A stretch of DNA of 64,000 nt. Origin: Gemmatimonadaceae bacterium. Its GTDB lineage: Bacteria > Latescibacterota > UBA2968 > UBA8231. Shown in pieces: positions 33,543 through 42,227 of the stretch. The notes under the pieces were generated by a model, which was not told the DNA's origin, did no database searches, and was given only the letters and a program-made list of their open reading frames with translations. The stretch is taken from NCBI GenBank assembly GCA_026706075.1, contig JAPOZM010000005.1, forward strand, positions 62,001 to 126,000. The letters run 5' to 3'. A program made the position numbers and the translations under genes. Within the stretch, counting starts at the first letter, position 1; the number at the start of each line of letters is the position of its first letter.

Positions 33543-34703
33543 TCAGCGGCCCTGGCCGTGGCGGCCATCGCCCCCGTCGACCTCCCGCCACCGGCGGCGG
33601 ATCTGCGCCGGCGACGCCGTGCCGGTGGTGCCGATCTGCTGAACCGTGACCGAGCCCGCCAGGTTGGCCGCCAGCGCCGCCTCCACGGGAGAGGCGCCAG
33701 CGGCCAGGCAGCAGGCCAGGGCCGCGGTGACGCTGTCGCCGGCGCCCACCGGGTCGACGGGCACTCCGGACGGCGGCGGGAATCCGGCCACGTGGTGCAA
33801 CGTCCCCCCGGGGTCCGCCGCCACCATGCCCCTCTCGCCCAGGGTGAGAAAGACCGGCCGCCTTCCCGCCGCCAGTTGCCGGGCCTGCATCGCCGCGGCG
33901 CGGACCGAGCGGGCCGCAGGCTGTCCGAGGGCCGCAGCCGCCTCGCGGCGGTTCGGCTTGACCGGCAGCCGGGTGAAGCGGCGCAGGCGCTGCCGCGAGT
34001 CGACGAGGATGACCCGTTCCCGGCGTGCCTCGGCCAGGTCTGTCAGGCAGGATCGCATTCGCGCCGTGACCACGCCGCAGCCGGCGTCCGGGACCTGGTC
34101 GACGACGACGACGGCGTCCCATTCCCCGGAGCCGCGCAGGTATCCGGCCAGCCGTTCCTGTACCCACGGCGGCGTCCGCCGGCGGTTGCGGATGTCCAGG
34201 CGTTCCAGCTCCCGCCGGAGTACCAGCCGGCCGCCGTCCCTTCCTACGTGGCAGATCTTGCCGTACGTCGGCGTGCGCCGCGCCGCCGCGGTGAGGAAGC
34301 CGGCCATTTCGAGGCACAGGCCCTCCAGGGCGCGCCGCAGCTCCCAGCCCTCGCCGTCCTCTCCGCAGAACCCGATGGCGTGGACGCTGCCGGCGCCGAG
34401 GGCGGCGAGGTTGGCGGCGACGGCGCCGGCGGCTCCCGGCTGGCGGCGGGTGCGCACGACCTGGTAGCAGGTGTTGCCCGTCTCCAGCGAGGCCTCCCGG
34501 AGGCCGGGGTCGCAGTCGTAATAGGCGTCGAGGAAGAAGTCGCCCACCACGGCGATCCGGAGGCCGCGGAGGCGGTTCAGCAGTTCCTCCAGCCGGCGGC
34601 GGGAGAGGGCCGTGCCCAGTCCGGCGCCGCGCCGCGGGATCCGGCGAAGGGGTCCGGCGGCCGGCGCCAAGGAACCGGAGGGGCCTGGAACAGTCACAGC
34701 CAT
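33543..34703 (-). CDS. PfkB-family carbohydrate kinase (HldE/RfaE kinase-like)
   Basis: The product is 386 aa from ATG 34703; GTG 34784 in the same frame would add 27 non-conserved residues, and the fold only starts near residue 50. Motifs: GDFFLDAYY, GAAGAVAANLAALGAG (N-terminal signature), then PVDPVGAGDSVTAALA with the catalytic Asp of GAGD. Arrangement and wording resemble the kinase half of HldE, which phosphorylates D-glycero-D-manno-heptose 7-phosphate for LPS cores, but general ribokinase-family functions remain possible. It has no nucleotidyltransferase half. It is divergent from galU. Confidence 0.85.
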   Translation of the reverse strand: MAVTVPGPSGSLAPAAGPLRRIPRRGAGLGTALSRRRLEELLNRLRGLRIAVVGDFFLDAYYDCDPGLREASLETGNTCYQVVRTRRQPGAAGAVAANLAALGAGSVHAIGFCGEDGEGWELRRALEGLCLEMAGFLTAAARRTPTYGKICHVGRDGGRLVLRRELERLDIRNRRRTPPWVQERLAGYLRGSGEWDAVVVVDQVPDAGCGVVTARMRSCLTDLAEARRERVILVDSRQRLRRFTRLPVKPNRREAAAALGQPAARSVRAAAMQARQLAAGRRPVFLTLGERGMVAADPGGTLHHVAGFPPPSGVPVDPVGAGDSVTAALACCLAAGASPVEAALAANLAGSVTVQQIGTTGTASPAQIRRRWREVDGGDGRHGQGR

Positions 34704-34789
34704 AGCGGCGATTCCGGCCTTTCCGAGGGCCCTCGCGGGAGGCGGCCGGGCAGCTTCCCCGCGCCTTGCTGAAATCGAAACCACCCCTA

Positions 34790-34802
34790 GATTGCTGCAA
34801 TC
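34790..34802. promoter_or_regulatory. 13-bp palindrome between the kinase and galU genes
   Basis: GATTGC-T-GCAATC is an exact dyad 23 bp upstream of galU ATG 34826 and 86 bp upstream of the kinase ATG 34703. It could be an operator or an early stem in the galU leader. Support is the symmetry alone. Confidence 0.25.
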
Positions 34803-34825
34803 CAGCCCGATCCGAAAGGTCTCCG

Positions 34826-35698
34826 ATGGCGATCGACAAAGCCGTGCTGCCCGTGGCCGGCCTGGGGACTCGCCTGTTGCCGGCGACCAAGTCCCAGCCC
34901 AAGGAGATGCTGCCCGTAGGCTACAAGCCGGTGGTCCAGTACGTGGTGGAGGAGATGATCGGGCAGGGCATAGGCAAGTTCCTCTTCGTCACGGGCCGCA
35001 AGAAGCGGTCCATCGAGGACCACTTCGACGACGATCCGGAGCTCGAGTCGCGCGTCGGGGCCAAGGACCGGATCGGGGAGGTCGACTACGACCGCGAGAG
35101 TGTCGAGTTCTTCTACGTCCGGCAGCGCCGGCCCCTGGGCAATGCCGACGCCGTGCGCCTGGCGGCCGAGTTCGTCGGCGGCGAGTCCTTCGTCGTCGGC
35201 TTCGGCGACACGATCCTCGCCTCGGCGGGCCAACCCGGCGTCGTCCGCCGGCTGGTGTACGATCACGAGAGCTCCGGCGCCAGCGCCACCATCGCCGTCT
35301 GGGAGGTTCCGCTGGAGGAGACCAGCAGGTACGGCGTGGTGAGGCCGGCCGAGGACGGGGCCGGGGGGGCCTTCGCCATCGACGGCATCGTCGAGAAGCC
35401 GGCCGCCGCAGAGGCCCCGAGCCGCCTGGCCGTGGCCGCCCGCTACGTCTTCACCCCGCGCATCTTCGAGGCGATCGCCGCCACCGATCCGGGGGTGAAC
35501 GGGGAGCTCTGGCTCACCGACGCGATCCGTCGCCTCCTCGAATGGGGGGATGCGGTCCGCTGCGTCCAGCTGGCTCCGGGCGAGCGGCGTTACGACATCG
35601 GCACCCCCCTGACCTACTACCGGGCCTTCGCCGACTTCGCTCTGGCCGACCCCCACAACGGCCCCGCCTTCGCCGACTACCTGCGCTCCCGCCTCTGA
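34826..35698 (+). CDS. galU: UTP-glucose-1-phosphate uridylyltransferase
   Basis: The product is 290 aa. It begins with the nucleotidyltransferase signature GLGTRLLPATKSQPKEMLPV, in which the Gly-rich loop and the K/E pair bind UTP and Mg2+. GYKPVVQYVVEEM and GIGKFLFVTGRKK follow, then VGFGDTI, where GalU usually has GDD, and finally EKP with the product-binding region. It makes UDP-glucose for envelope polysaccharides. A good ribosome-binding site, AAAGG, lies 6 bp before ATG 34826. The larA-like gene follows 13 bp later. Confidence 0.93.
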   Translation: MAIDKAVLPVAGLGTRLLPATKSQPKEMLPVGYKPVVQYVVEEMIGQGIGKFLFVTGRKKRSIEDHFDDDPELESRVGAKDRIGEVDYDRESVEFFYVRQRRPLGNADAVRLAAEFVGGESFVVGFGDTILASAGQPGVVRRLVYDHESSGASATIAVWEVPLEETSRYGVVRPAEDGAGGAFAIDGIVEKPAAAEAPSRLAVAARYVFTPRIFEAIAATDPGVNGELWLTDAIRRLLEWGDAVRCVQLAPGERRYDIGTPLTYYRAFADFALADPHNGPAFADYLRSRL

Positions 35699-35711
35699 GG
35701 AAGGAGGACGG

Positions 35712-38027
35712 ATGCCATCCACCCGCCGACTGCGTCTGGACTACGGAGAGCACGGCCTCGAGGCAGAGATCCCGGCCGGGTCAGAGATCCTGGACATGGC
35801 CGACGTGCCCGCCCTGAACGATGTCGACGCCCGGCTGGAGGAGGCCTTGCGGGAGCCGATCGGGACCCCCTCCCTGGCCCGGATGGCACGGGGCCGGCGC
35901 AGCGCCTGCGTCGTCATCTCCGACATCACCCGGCCCGTGCCCAACCCGGTCATCCTGCCGCCGCTGCTGCGCACCCTGGAGGAGGCCGGGATCGAGCGCC
36001 GGCACATCACCATCCTGGTGGGAACCGGCCTGCACCGCCCCAACGAGGGAGAGGAGCTGGTCCGGCTCGTGGGGCCGCGGGTGGCCGCCGACTACCGGAT
36101 CGAGAACCACAGGGCCCGGGACCGCGAGAGCCTCGTGCACCTCGGCCGGACTTCCGGCGGTGCTCCCATCTGGCTCGACCGGCTCTATGCCGAGGCCGAC
36201 CTCAAGATCGCCACCTCCCTGATCGAGCCGCACCTGATGGCCGGATACTCCGGAGGCCGCAAGGCGGTCTGTCCCGGGATCGTGGGGGTCGACACGATGC
36301 GGGTCCTCCACGGGCCCGAGCTGATGAGTCACCCCAAGTCGGCGGAGGGCGTCATCGAGGGCAATCCCTTCCACCGGCAGGCCCTCGAGGTGGCCCTCAC
36401 GGCGGGGGTGGACTTCACCCTCAACGTGGCCATGAACCACCGCCGCGAGGTGACCGGGATCTTCGCCGGCGATCTCGAGGAGGCCCACGCCAGGGGGGTG
36501 GCCTTCGTCGAGGCCGGGGCTTCCGCCTGGGTCGAGGAGCCTGTCCCGATCGTGGTCACCACCAGCGCCGGCTACCCCCTGGACCTGACCTTCTACCAGG
36601 CGGTGAAGGGACTGACCGCGGTGCTGCCCGTGGTCGCCGAAGGAGGCACGATCGTGCTGGCGGCGCGCTGCGCCGAGGGCCTGGGCAGCCCCGAGTTCGT
36701 CCGGCTCCTCGAGGAGACGGAGAGCGCCCGGGCCTTCGAGGAGAGGCTCGGGGACCCCGGGTTCTTCCGCATCGACCAGTGGCAGCTTCAGGAGCTGTGC
36801 AAGGTCCTGCACCGGGCCCGGGTGCTGCTCTACAGCGAGGGCGTCGACGCCGGCGGCCCCCATCTGCGGGGCCTGGTGGAGCCCGCCGGCTCCGTCGAAG
36901 CGGGCCTTCAGGCCGCCAGGGTCCGCCACGGCGAGGACGCGCCGGTGGCGGTCGTTCCCCGGGGGCCGTACGTCCTGGCTCGGAGCCGCAGGCCCCGGCC
37001 GGCCAGGGCGCCCCTGGCCGCCGCTCTCGCACTGGGCGGCCTGCTCCTGGGGGCCTGCGCCACCATGCCGGGCCTCGAGTCGGTGGTGATGATGGAGGAG
37101 GAAGCCGCCGCCGAGCCGACCGCCGAGGCGCCGCTCCCGCCGCCGGTGATCCCCCGCGACGGCACCGACTTCCTGGGACAGAGGATCCTGCTGCTGCCGT
37201 TCCTCGACAGCTCGGGATACAAGGGGGCCTGGGACATCCACCGCGGCCTCGCGAAGACCCTGGGCGACAGCCTCGCCCACAACAGCTTCTACCAGATCGT
37301 CCCCGTCGACTCGGCCCTGGCCTACCTGCAACCGCCGGAGCTCACCGGCGAGATCGGACACGCTCGCGCGGCGGGCATCGGTGCCTTTCTCGGCGCCGAC
37401 TGGGTGATCCTCGGCAACATCGAGGAGCTGACGATGAAGCGGTTCCAGGCCACGGTGCCCCTCGGCGGATACCGCAGCTACGAGGGCATCGTCATGGCCG
37501 ACCTGACCTTGGTGAACGCCATCGACGGGCGCCGGGGAGGGGAGCTGTCCACCGAGGGGGTGATGGACAGCAAGCGCACGGGGATCACCAACCCGGCCGC
37601 CTTCGTCCCACTCGACAAGCAGTACTTCTTCCTCGACGATCTCGCCTGGAATTCGGACACCTTCCGCGAGTCCCTGGTGGGCAAGGCCCTGGCGGCCTGG
37701 GCGAAGAACGCCGCCGACGGCATCGCCGAGCAGATCCGGCCCCCTCCCTCCCTGCAGGTCGCAGGGAGGATCATGGTAGTGGACGGCGCCGTCGCGTACA
37801 TTAACCTCGGCTTGGCCGACGGCATCAGGAACGGCGACAAGTTCGCCGTCTGGAACCAGGGCCAGGAGTTGACGGACCCCGAGACCGGCGAGGTGCTGGG
37901 CAGGACTCTGCCGAGCCGCGTCGGCATCGTACAGGTCGAGCAGATCCTGAGCGACCACCTCTCGAAGACCCGGGTCCTGGAAGGCGTCGACAGCATCCGT
38001 CTCAACGACGCGCTGCGCGCGGAATGA
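35712..38027 (+). CDS. LarA-like racemase fused in frame to a CsgG/FlgT-like lipoprotein
   Basis: The 771-aa frame joins two unlike proteins. Residues 1-~425 are a full LarA (nickel-pincer racemase, DUF2088): His108, His174, Lys184 and His200 lie at exactly the positions of Lactiplantibacillus plantarum LarA, inside GTGLHRPN, PHLMAGYSGGRKAVCPG and VLHGPEL. After GPYVLA (about residue 425) come an Arg-rich stretch and a hydrophobic segment ending in the lipobox GAC, with Cys449. Residues ~485-771 resemble CsgG/FlgT-type envelope proteins (RILLLPFLDSSG; a C-terminal VAGRIMVVDGAVAYINLG domain). A cytosolic enzyme followed by an export signal is topologically odd. The second part could start independently at GTG 36945 (Cys would be residue 38). 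Loss of a stop codon or a sequencing error is equally possible. Confidence 0.8.
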   Translation: MPSTRRLRLDYGEHGLEAEIPAGSEILDMADVPALNDVDARLEEALREPIGTPSLARMARGRRSACVVISDITRPVPNPVILPPLLRTLEEAGIERRHITILVGTGLHRPNEGEELVRLVGPRVAADYRIENHRARDRESLVHLGRTSGGAPIWLDRLYAEADLKIATSLIEPHLMAGYSGGRKAVCPGIVGVDTMRVLHGPELMSHPKSAEGVIEGNPFHRQALEVALTAGVDFTLNVAMNHRREVTGIFAGDLEEAHARGVAFVEAGASAWVEEPVPIVVTTSAGYPLDLTFYQAVKGLTAVLPVVAEGGTIVLAARCAEGLGSPEFVRLLEETESARAFEERLGDPGFFRIDQWQLQELCKVLHRARVLLYSEGVDAGGPHLRGLVEPAGSVEAGLQAARVRHGEDAPVAVVPRGPYVLARSRRPRPARAPLAAALALGGLLLGACATMPGLESVVMMEEEAAAEPTAEAPLPPPVIPRDGTDFLGQRILLLPFLDSSGYKGAWDIHRGLAKTLGDSLAHNSFYQIVPVDSALAYLQPPELTGEIGHARAAGIGAFLGADWVILGNIEELTMKRFQATVPLGGYRSYEGIVMADLTLVNAIDGRRGGELSTEGVMDSKRTGITNPAAFVPLDKQYFFLDDLAWNSDTFRESLVGKALAAWAKNAADGIAEQIRPPPSLQVAGRIMVVDGAVAYINLGLADGIRNGDKFAVWNQGQELTDPETGEVLGRTLPSRVGIVQVEQILSDHLSKTRVLEGVDSIRLNDALRAE

Positions 38028-38512
38028 CCTCCGGCCACGACACCCTGCGCCTTCTCCCGGCGCTGGCCCTGCTCCTTCTAGGGCCGCCCGGCTCGAGGGC
38101 CTCCGGCCCGGAGGCCGCCGGCCACCACCTCTACTTCCTCTTCAATCCCGCCATGGCAGGCCAGGTCGAACGCGCCAGGACCACCCATCGCCTGGTCCGC
38201 GGCCTGCCGGAGGTCGAGTGGATCGCCGTCACGACCTCGCCCGCACGGGTCCCGGGGTTGACGACGGTGGCTCTGGAGGAGCTGCTCTCCGAGCCCTCCA
38301 GGCCCGGGCCGGTCGTCGGTTGGCTGCGCGAGCGCGCCGCCGAGGGCTCCGACCATCTCCTGATCGAGCACGAGGGATCCCTGGTGTCCACCGGGCCCGG
38401 GGCCGAAGCCCTGCAGGTCATCGCGGGGGCCGGGTGGCCGGACATCGCCCCGGGACCCTCGACCGACGTCAGCATCAGCACCTGGGGCAAGGTCAAGGAC
38501 CTGTTCCAGTAG
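38024..38512 (+). CDS. Small exported protein of unknown function
   Basis: The product is 162 aa. Start ATG 38024 overlaps the previous stop (ATGA), so it is coupled to the CsgG/FlgT-like part. Residues ~8-28 are a signal peptide (LLPALALLLLGPPGSRAS). The mature part has a Rossmann-like look (YFLFNPAMAGQ, VEWIAVTTSPARV, HLLIEHEGSLVSTGPGAEAL) reminiscent of small thioredoxin- or TIR-like folds, but no motif fixes a family. No relation to known genes is claimed. Confidence 0.7.
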   Translation: MTSGHDTLRLLPALALLLLGPPGSRASGPEAAGHHLYFLFNPAMAGQVERARTTHRLVRGLPEVEWIAVTTSPARVPGLTTVALEELLSEPSRPGPVVGWLRERAAEGSDHLLIEHEGSLVSTGPGAEALQVIAGAGWPDIAPGPSTDVSISTWGKVKDLFQ

Positions 38513-38620
38513 GGCGGCACCGCTCCTCGGTACCTGCTTCGCCCCGGCCCGGGCGCCGTCAGCGGCCGGCGGACCGCCCTTCAGCCCGTCTCGACCAACC
38601 GAAGCCCGCACGGAGGAAAC

Positions 38621-39820
38621 GTGAGGTACGCAGCTACCCTGACCGCCTGCATGGCCCTGGCCGCATGCGGCAGCAACGAGGTCGTCGTCGAGATCGAGGG
38701 CGGCGACGGGCAGTTGCTGCGGCTAGACGCGCAGGACCTGCAGATGCACCACAACCGGCTCGGCAAGGCCGGCACCTCCACCTACTCGGATCTCAAGAGC
38801 GGGGACTACCGAGTATCCGTCGTCGCCGGCGAGTACGTGGAGACCCGGCGTCTGACTCTCGACTCGCCGCCGGTGACCGGCGTCGGCCGGCAGAGGGTGA
38901 AGTTCTCCATTCCCTCCGGCGCCAATGCCCCCTTCGAGCGCACCGGCACCATCCTCTACGCCTCGACGCCGACCCGCGTCCGCAACTGGGACCTCTTCAC
39001 TGTCGACGTGGCCTCGGGCGAGGTCTCGCGGCTCACCGACACCTACGAAGCGGAGAAACAGCCGAAGTGGTCCCCCGACGGCCGCCAGATCCTGTTCACC
39101 ATGGGCACGGTGATGTCGAACATCGACGTCTGGGTGATGAACGCCGACGGCAGCGACCGGCGCCGGCTCACCGAGCACGCCGAGCGCGACCAGGGGGCCG
39201 CCTGGTCTCCCGACGGCGGGCGCATCGCCTTCGTCAGCCAGCGGGAGGGGGACGTGGCCATCTACCTGATGGATGCCGACGGCGGCAACAAGCGCAGGCT
39301 CGTCGAGGGCCGGGAGCCCGCCTGGAGCCCGGACGGCCGGCGGATCGCCTTCACCTCGAGCGCCTTCGAGGGCAACGACGAGATCTACCTGATCGACGTC
39401 GACGGGAGCGGCATGCGCCGCCTTACCGAGCACAAGAAGATCGACCAGCAACCGGCGTGGTCGCCCGACGGCCTGCGGCTGGTGATGGCCTCCGAACGCT
39501 TCGGCGGGCAGGAGCTGCTCGTGGCCGGGGGCGACCTCACCGAGCAGGTGCGGGTCACCGTGGCCGAGAACACCTTCGAGCTCAACCCGGCGTGGTCCCC
39601 CGACGGCCGCGGGCTGGCCTACTCGGGGAAGATGAAGATCGGTGAGGACGGCGAGTTCGTCACCGACGAGAGGGGCCGGTCCCGCGGCACCTTCGACATC
39701 TACCTGCTGCCCGCCGCCGGCTTCGACTGGGACGACACCACCGAGAGACCGGTGATGCCCGTCAACCTCACCCGAACCGACGACCGGGACGAGCGTTCGC
39801 CCAGTTGGCGAGCCTTCTGA
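38621..39820 (+). CDS. PD40/TolB-like beta-propeller lipoprotein
   Basis: The product is 399 aa from GTG 38621, with GGAGG 5 bp upstream. The lipobox LAAC gives lipidated Cys16. An Ig/CarboxypepD-like strand region (residues ~25-100) is followed by at least six PD40 repeats of the P-x-W-S-P-D-G-R-x-I-x-F type (WSPDGRQILF, WSPDGGRIAF, WSPDGRRIAF and others), a TolB-like propeller. It is clearly related to the propeller halves of the five lipoproteins at 47880-55463 but lacks their LRR region. It overlaps the glycosyltransferase start by 16 bp. Confidence 0.9.
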   Translation: MRYAATLTACMALAACGSNEVVVEIEGGDGQLLRLDAQDLQMHHNRLGKAGTSTYSDLKSGDYRVSVVAGEYVETRRLTLDSPPVTGVGRQRVKFSIPSGANAPFERTGTILYASTPTRVRNWDLFTVDVASGEVSRLTDTYEAEKQPKWSPDGRQILFTMGTVMSNIDVWVMNADGSDRRRLTEHAERDQGAAWSPDGGRIAFVSQREGDVAIYLMDADGGNKRRLVEGREPAWSPDGRRIAFTSSAFEGNDEIYLIDVDGSGMRRLTEHKKIDQQPAWSPDGLRLVMASERFGGQELLVAGGDLTEQVRVTVAENTFELNPAWSPDGRGLAYSGKMKIGEDGEFVTDERGRSRGTFDIYLLPAAGFDWDDTTERPVMPVNLTRTDDRDERSPSWRAF

Positions 39821-41493
39821 AAAGCTCTCCGGCGGCCGACGCGGGACCCGGCCGCCTGCTGTCCGACCGCTGGCTCCTCCTGCTTCTGGCGGCCGGCTTC
39901 GGCCTCCGTCTCGTGGAGGTGACGGCGCCCCTCATCGACCACCAGGCGTGGCGCCAGGCCGACACGGCGGCCATCGCCCGCAACTTCCACGAAGAGGGTC
40001 TCACCCTCTTCCATCCCCGCGTGGACTGGCGCGGCAACACGCCGGGGTACGTGGAGATGAACCTGCCCCTGTTCCCCTTCCTGGTGGCGTGCCTCTACTC
40101 CCTGGCGGGCGGCGCCCACGAGTGGATGGGTCGGTCGCTGGCGGCCCTCTTCTCCACCGCCGCGGCCGTCCCCCTGTACTCCCTGGCCCGCGCCTGGCTC
40201 GGGAGCGCCGTGGGCGCGCGCCTGGCCGTGGCCATCTACCTGATGCTGCCCCTGAGCCTGTTCTTCGGCCGCGCCTTCATGCCCGAGGCGCTCATGCTGC
40301 TGCTGAGCGCCGCGGCCCTGGGCGCCTTCGGCCGCGCCTGCCGGGCGGGGACGGCCTGGCTGCCGGCCGCCGCCGGGATCGCCGGCCTCTGCTTCGCCCT
40401 CAAGATCCCCACCCTGTACCTCGGTTTCCCGCTCGTGGCCATGGCCCTCGGCCGCTGGGGGCCTTCCTTCCTGCGCCGAGGGTCGCTGTGGCTCTATCTG
40501 CTGGTGGCGGTGGCGCCGGCTGCGGCCTGGCACGTGCACGCCGCCGGCCTCTTCGAGCAGACGGGGCTCACCTTCGGCATCTGGGGCCGCCGGGGCTACG
40601 ACAAGTGGAGCCACGACCTGCTCCTGCAGGGTGGCTTCTACCAACTCATGGCGGGCCGTTTGGTCGAGGCCGTGCTGACGCCCATGGGTGTCCTCCTGGC
40701 GGCGGCCGGACTCGCCGGCCTGTGGCCCCGCGGTGACGGCGGCCCCCGGCAAGGGCGAGAGGTGTGGCCCCTCTACGCCTGGTTCGGCGGCCTGCTGCTG
40801 TACGTCCTCCTCATCCCCGAGGGCAACCGCCGGCTCCACTACTACCAGCTGCCCTTCGTCCTGCCGGCGGCGGTCTTCGCCGCCGCGCCCCTGGCTGCCC
40901 TGTGGGAGCCGGGCGGCGCGCGCCTGTCCGGGGTCGTGGGCCGGCAGCTGCGGCGGCTCCGGCCGGGGTCTCTCGGCGCGCGGTCGCTGGTGGCCCTGTC
41001 CCTGGCGGCGGTGGCGGCCGGCGGCCTGTGGAAGCTGGGGGACTACTACCGCCCCGGGAACAGGATCTACGACTACTACCGCAGCTGCGAGCTCGCCGGA
41101 CGCGTCCTCGACGCGCGGATGCCGGCCGACGCCCGGCTGGTGGCCGGCGACATCGACGAGGACCGGGGCGGGCCGTTCCGCACCCGAAGCCCGACCCTCC
41201 TCTACTACTGCCACCGCAAGGGCTGGCAGATCACCCCGGATCTCTTCGAGGCCTCCCGGCTCGACTCGCTGGCGGCGGAAGGGGCCGACTACTTCGTGGT
41301 GGCGGCGGGCTTCGTGAAGCGCGTGGAACCGCTGTGGAGCGAGCTGCTGGCGCGGGGCGTGACCACGGCCGCCGCCTATCCCGACTTCCGGACCGACGAA
41401 CGGTCCTTCCGGCGCCAGGCCCGTTCCGTGGCGGGGCCGGAGAGGAACATCCTCGTGGTCCGCCTGGTTGACAATTCCCCGGCGGGGAACTAG
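39805..41493 (+). CDS. GT39/ArnT-like membrane glycosyltransferase
   Basis: The product is 562 aa from TTG 39805. About eleven membrane helices span residues ~20-420. The first periplasmic loop has DHQAWRQADTAAIARNF, the ArnT/PMT-type acidic site after helix 1, followed by GYVEMNLPLFPFLVA. The C-terminal ~130 residues are soluble. The enzyme would transfer a sugar from a polyprenyl carrier to lipid, protein or glycan. The start is weak (no good ribosome-binding site), so translation may depend on the overlapping propeller gene. Confidence 0.85.
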   Translation: MASLLKSSPAADAGPGRLLSDRWLLLLLAAGFGLRLVEVTAPLIDHQAWRQADTAAIARNFHEEGLTLFHPRVDWRGNTPGYVEMNLPLFPFLVACLYSLAGGAHEWMGRSLAALFSTAAAVPLYSLARAWLGSAVGARLAVAIYLMLPLSLFFGRAFMPEALMLLLSAAALGAFGRACRAGTAWLPAAAGIAGLCFALKIPTLYLGFPLVAMALGRWGPSFLRRGSLWLYLLVAVAPAAAWHVHAAGLFEQTGLTFGIWGRRGYDKWSHDLLLQGGFYQLMAGRLVEAVLTPMGVLLAAAGLAGLWPRGDGGPRQGREVWPLYAWFGGLLLYVLLIPEGNRRLHYYQLPFVLPAAVFAAAPLAALWEPGGARLSGVVGRQLRRLRPGSLGARSLVALSLAAVAAGGLWKLGDYYRPGNRIYDYYRSCELAGRVLDARMPADARLVAGDIDEDRGGPFRTRSPTLLYYCHRKGWQITPDLFEASRLDSLAAEGADYFVVAAGFVKRVEPLWSELLARGVTTAAAYPDFRTDERSFRRQARSVAGPERNILVVRLVDNSPAGN

Positions 41494-41534
41494 GTACCCC
41501 ACTGACGCGTTTCTTCCTCTGAAAGGAGGATCCC

Positions 41535-42227
41535 GTGACCTCCCGAATTCGATCCACGTGGTGGTGCTTCGCCTCGCCTCTGGCGGCCTGCTTCCTCCTC
41601 GCCTGCGCCAGCACCCAGAGCGGCGGCGGGTCGGCGTACGGACCTCCCCCGATCCCCGAGGGCAAGGGCCGGCTCTTCCTCGAGGCCGGCGGCATCCAGG
41701 AGCTGAACTTCTTCGTCGAGGACTCCGAGAGCGGAGAGATCGTCTACGAGGACATGCCGAGGGCTTCCGCCTTCTCGCCCTCCGCCTTCGAGCGTTCGTG
41801 GTCCGAGAACCGGCTCGTCGTCGACCTCGACCCGGGCACTTACGACGTCACCGTCAACACCGACATCAAGGACAGCGTCGTCGAGCGCGGCGTGAAGATC
41901 CAGATGGGGCAGGAGGCCCACGTCGTCCTCCACCTCGGCAGGGTCCAGGTCCTGATCACCGGGGGGCAGGGGTTCTCCCAGATCCCGTTCCTGTTCCTCG
42001 ACTACACCATGCGCACCGTCCTCGGCCGGGGCATGACCACGGGCGAGTTGCGCTACTTCATCCTTCCCGTGGGCACCTACAAGCTGCGCCTCGAGAACAG
42101 CCCCTCGGGGCTGGACGAGATCCGGTCCTTCGAGGTCGCCTTCGGCCGGCCCACGCCGGTGGTCATCGATCTGGGCACCGAGACCCAGGAGGGACCGGAC
42201 TCGCAGCAGCAGGAGCCGCAGCGATGA
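41535..42227 (+). CDS. Lipoprotein with beta-sandwich repeats, function unknown
   Basis: The product is 230 aa. GTG 41535 follows a strong ribosome-binding site AAAGGAGG. The lipobox LLAC puts the lipidated Cys at 24. A Gly/Ser/Pro linker then leads into two beta-rich segments (residues ~45-115 and ~125-215) with matching phrases: L-x-L-x-P-G-T-Y-D-V-T-V and I-L-P-V-G-T-Y-K-L-R-L, as in PEGA- or carboxypeptidase-regulatory-like domains. The next gene overlaps its stop (ATGATGA). It is probably an outer-membrane or periplasmic surface protein; I know of no closer family. Confidence 0.75.
   Translation: MTSRIRSTWWCFASPLAACFLLACASTQSGGGSAYGPPPIPEGKGRLFLEAGGIQELNFFVEDSESGEIVYEDMPRASAFSPSAFERSWSENRLVVDLDPGTYDVTVNTDIKDSVVERGVKIQMGQEAHVVLHLGRVQVLITGGQGFSQIPFLFLDYTMRTVLGRGMTTGELRYFILPVGTYKLRLENSPSGLDEIRSFEVAFGRPTPVVIDLGTETQEGPDSQQQEPQR

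Noticed and set aside
36945..37000. Simple homopolymer frameshift as the cause of the LarA-lipoprotein fusion
   Set aside because: I read the two other frames after the C4G5 run; neither gives a stop near the expected LarA end, unlike the situation at 9161.
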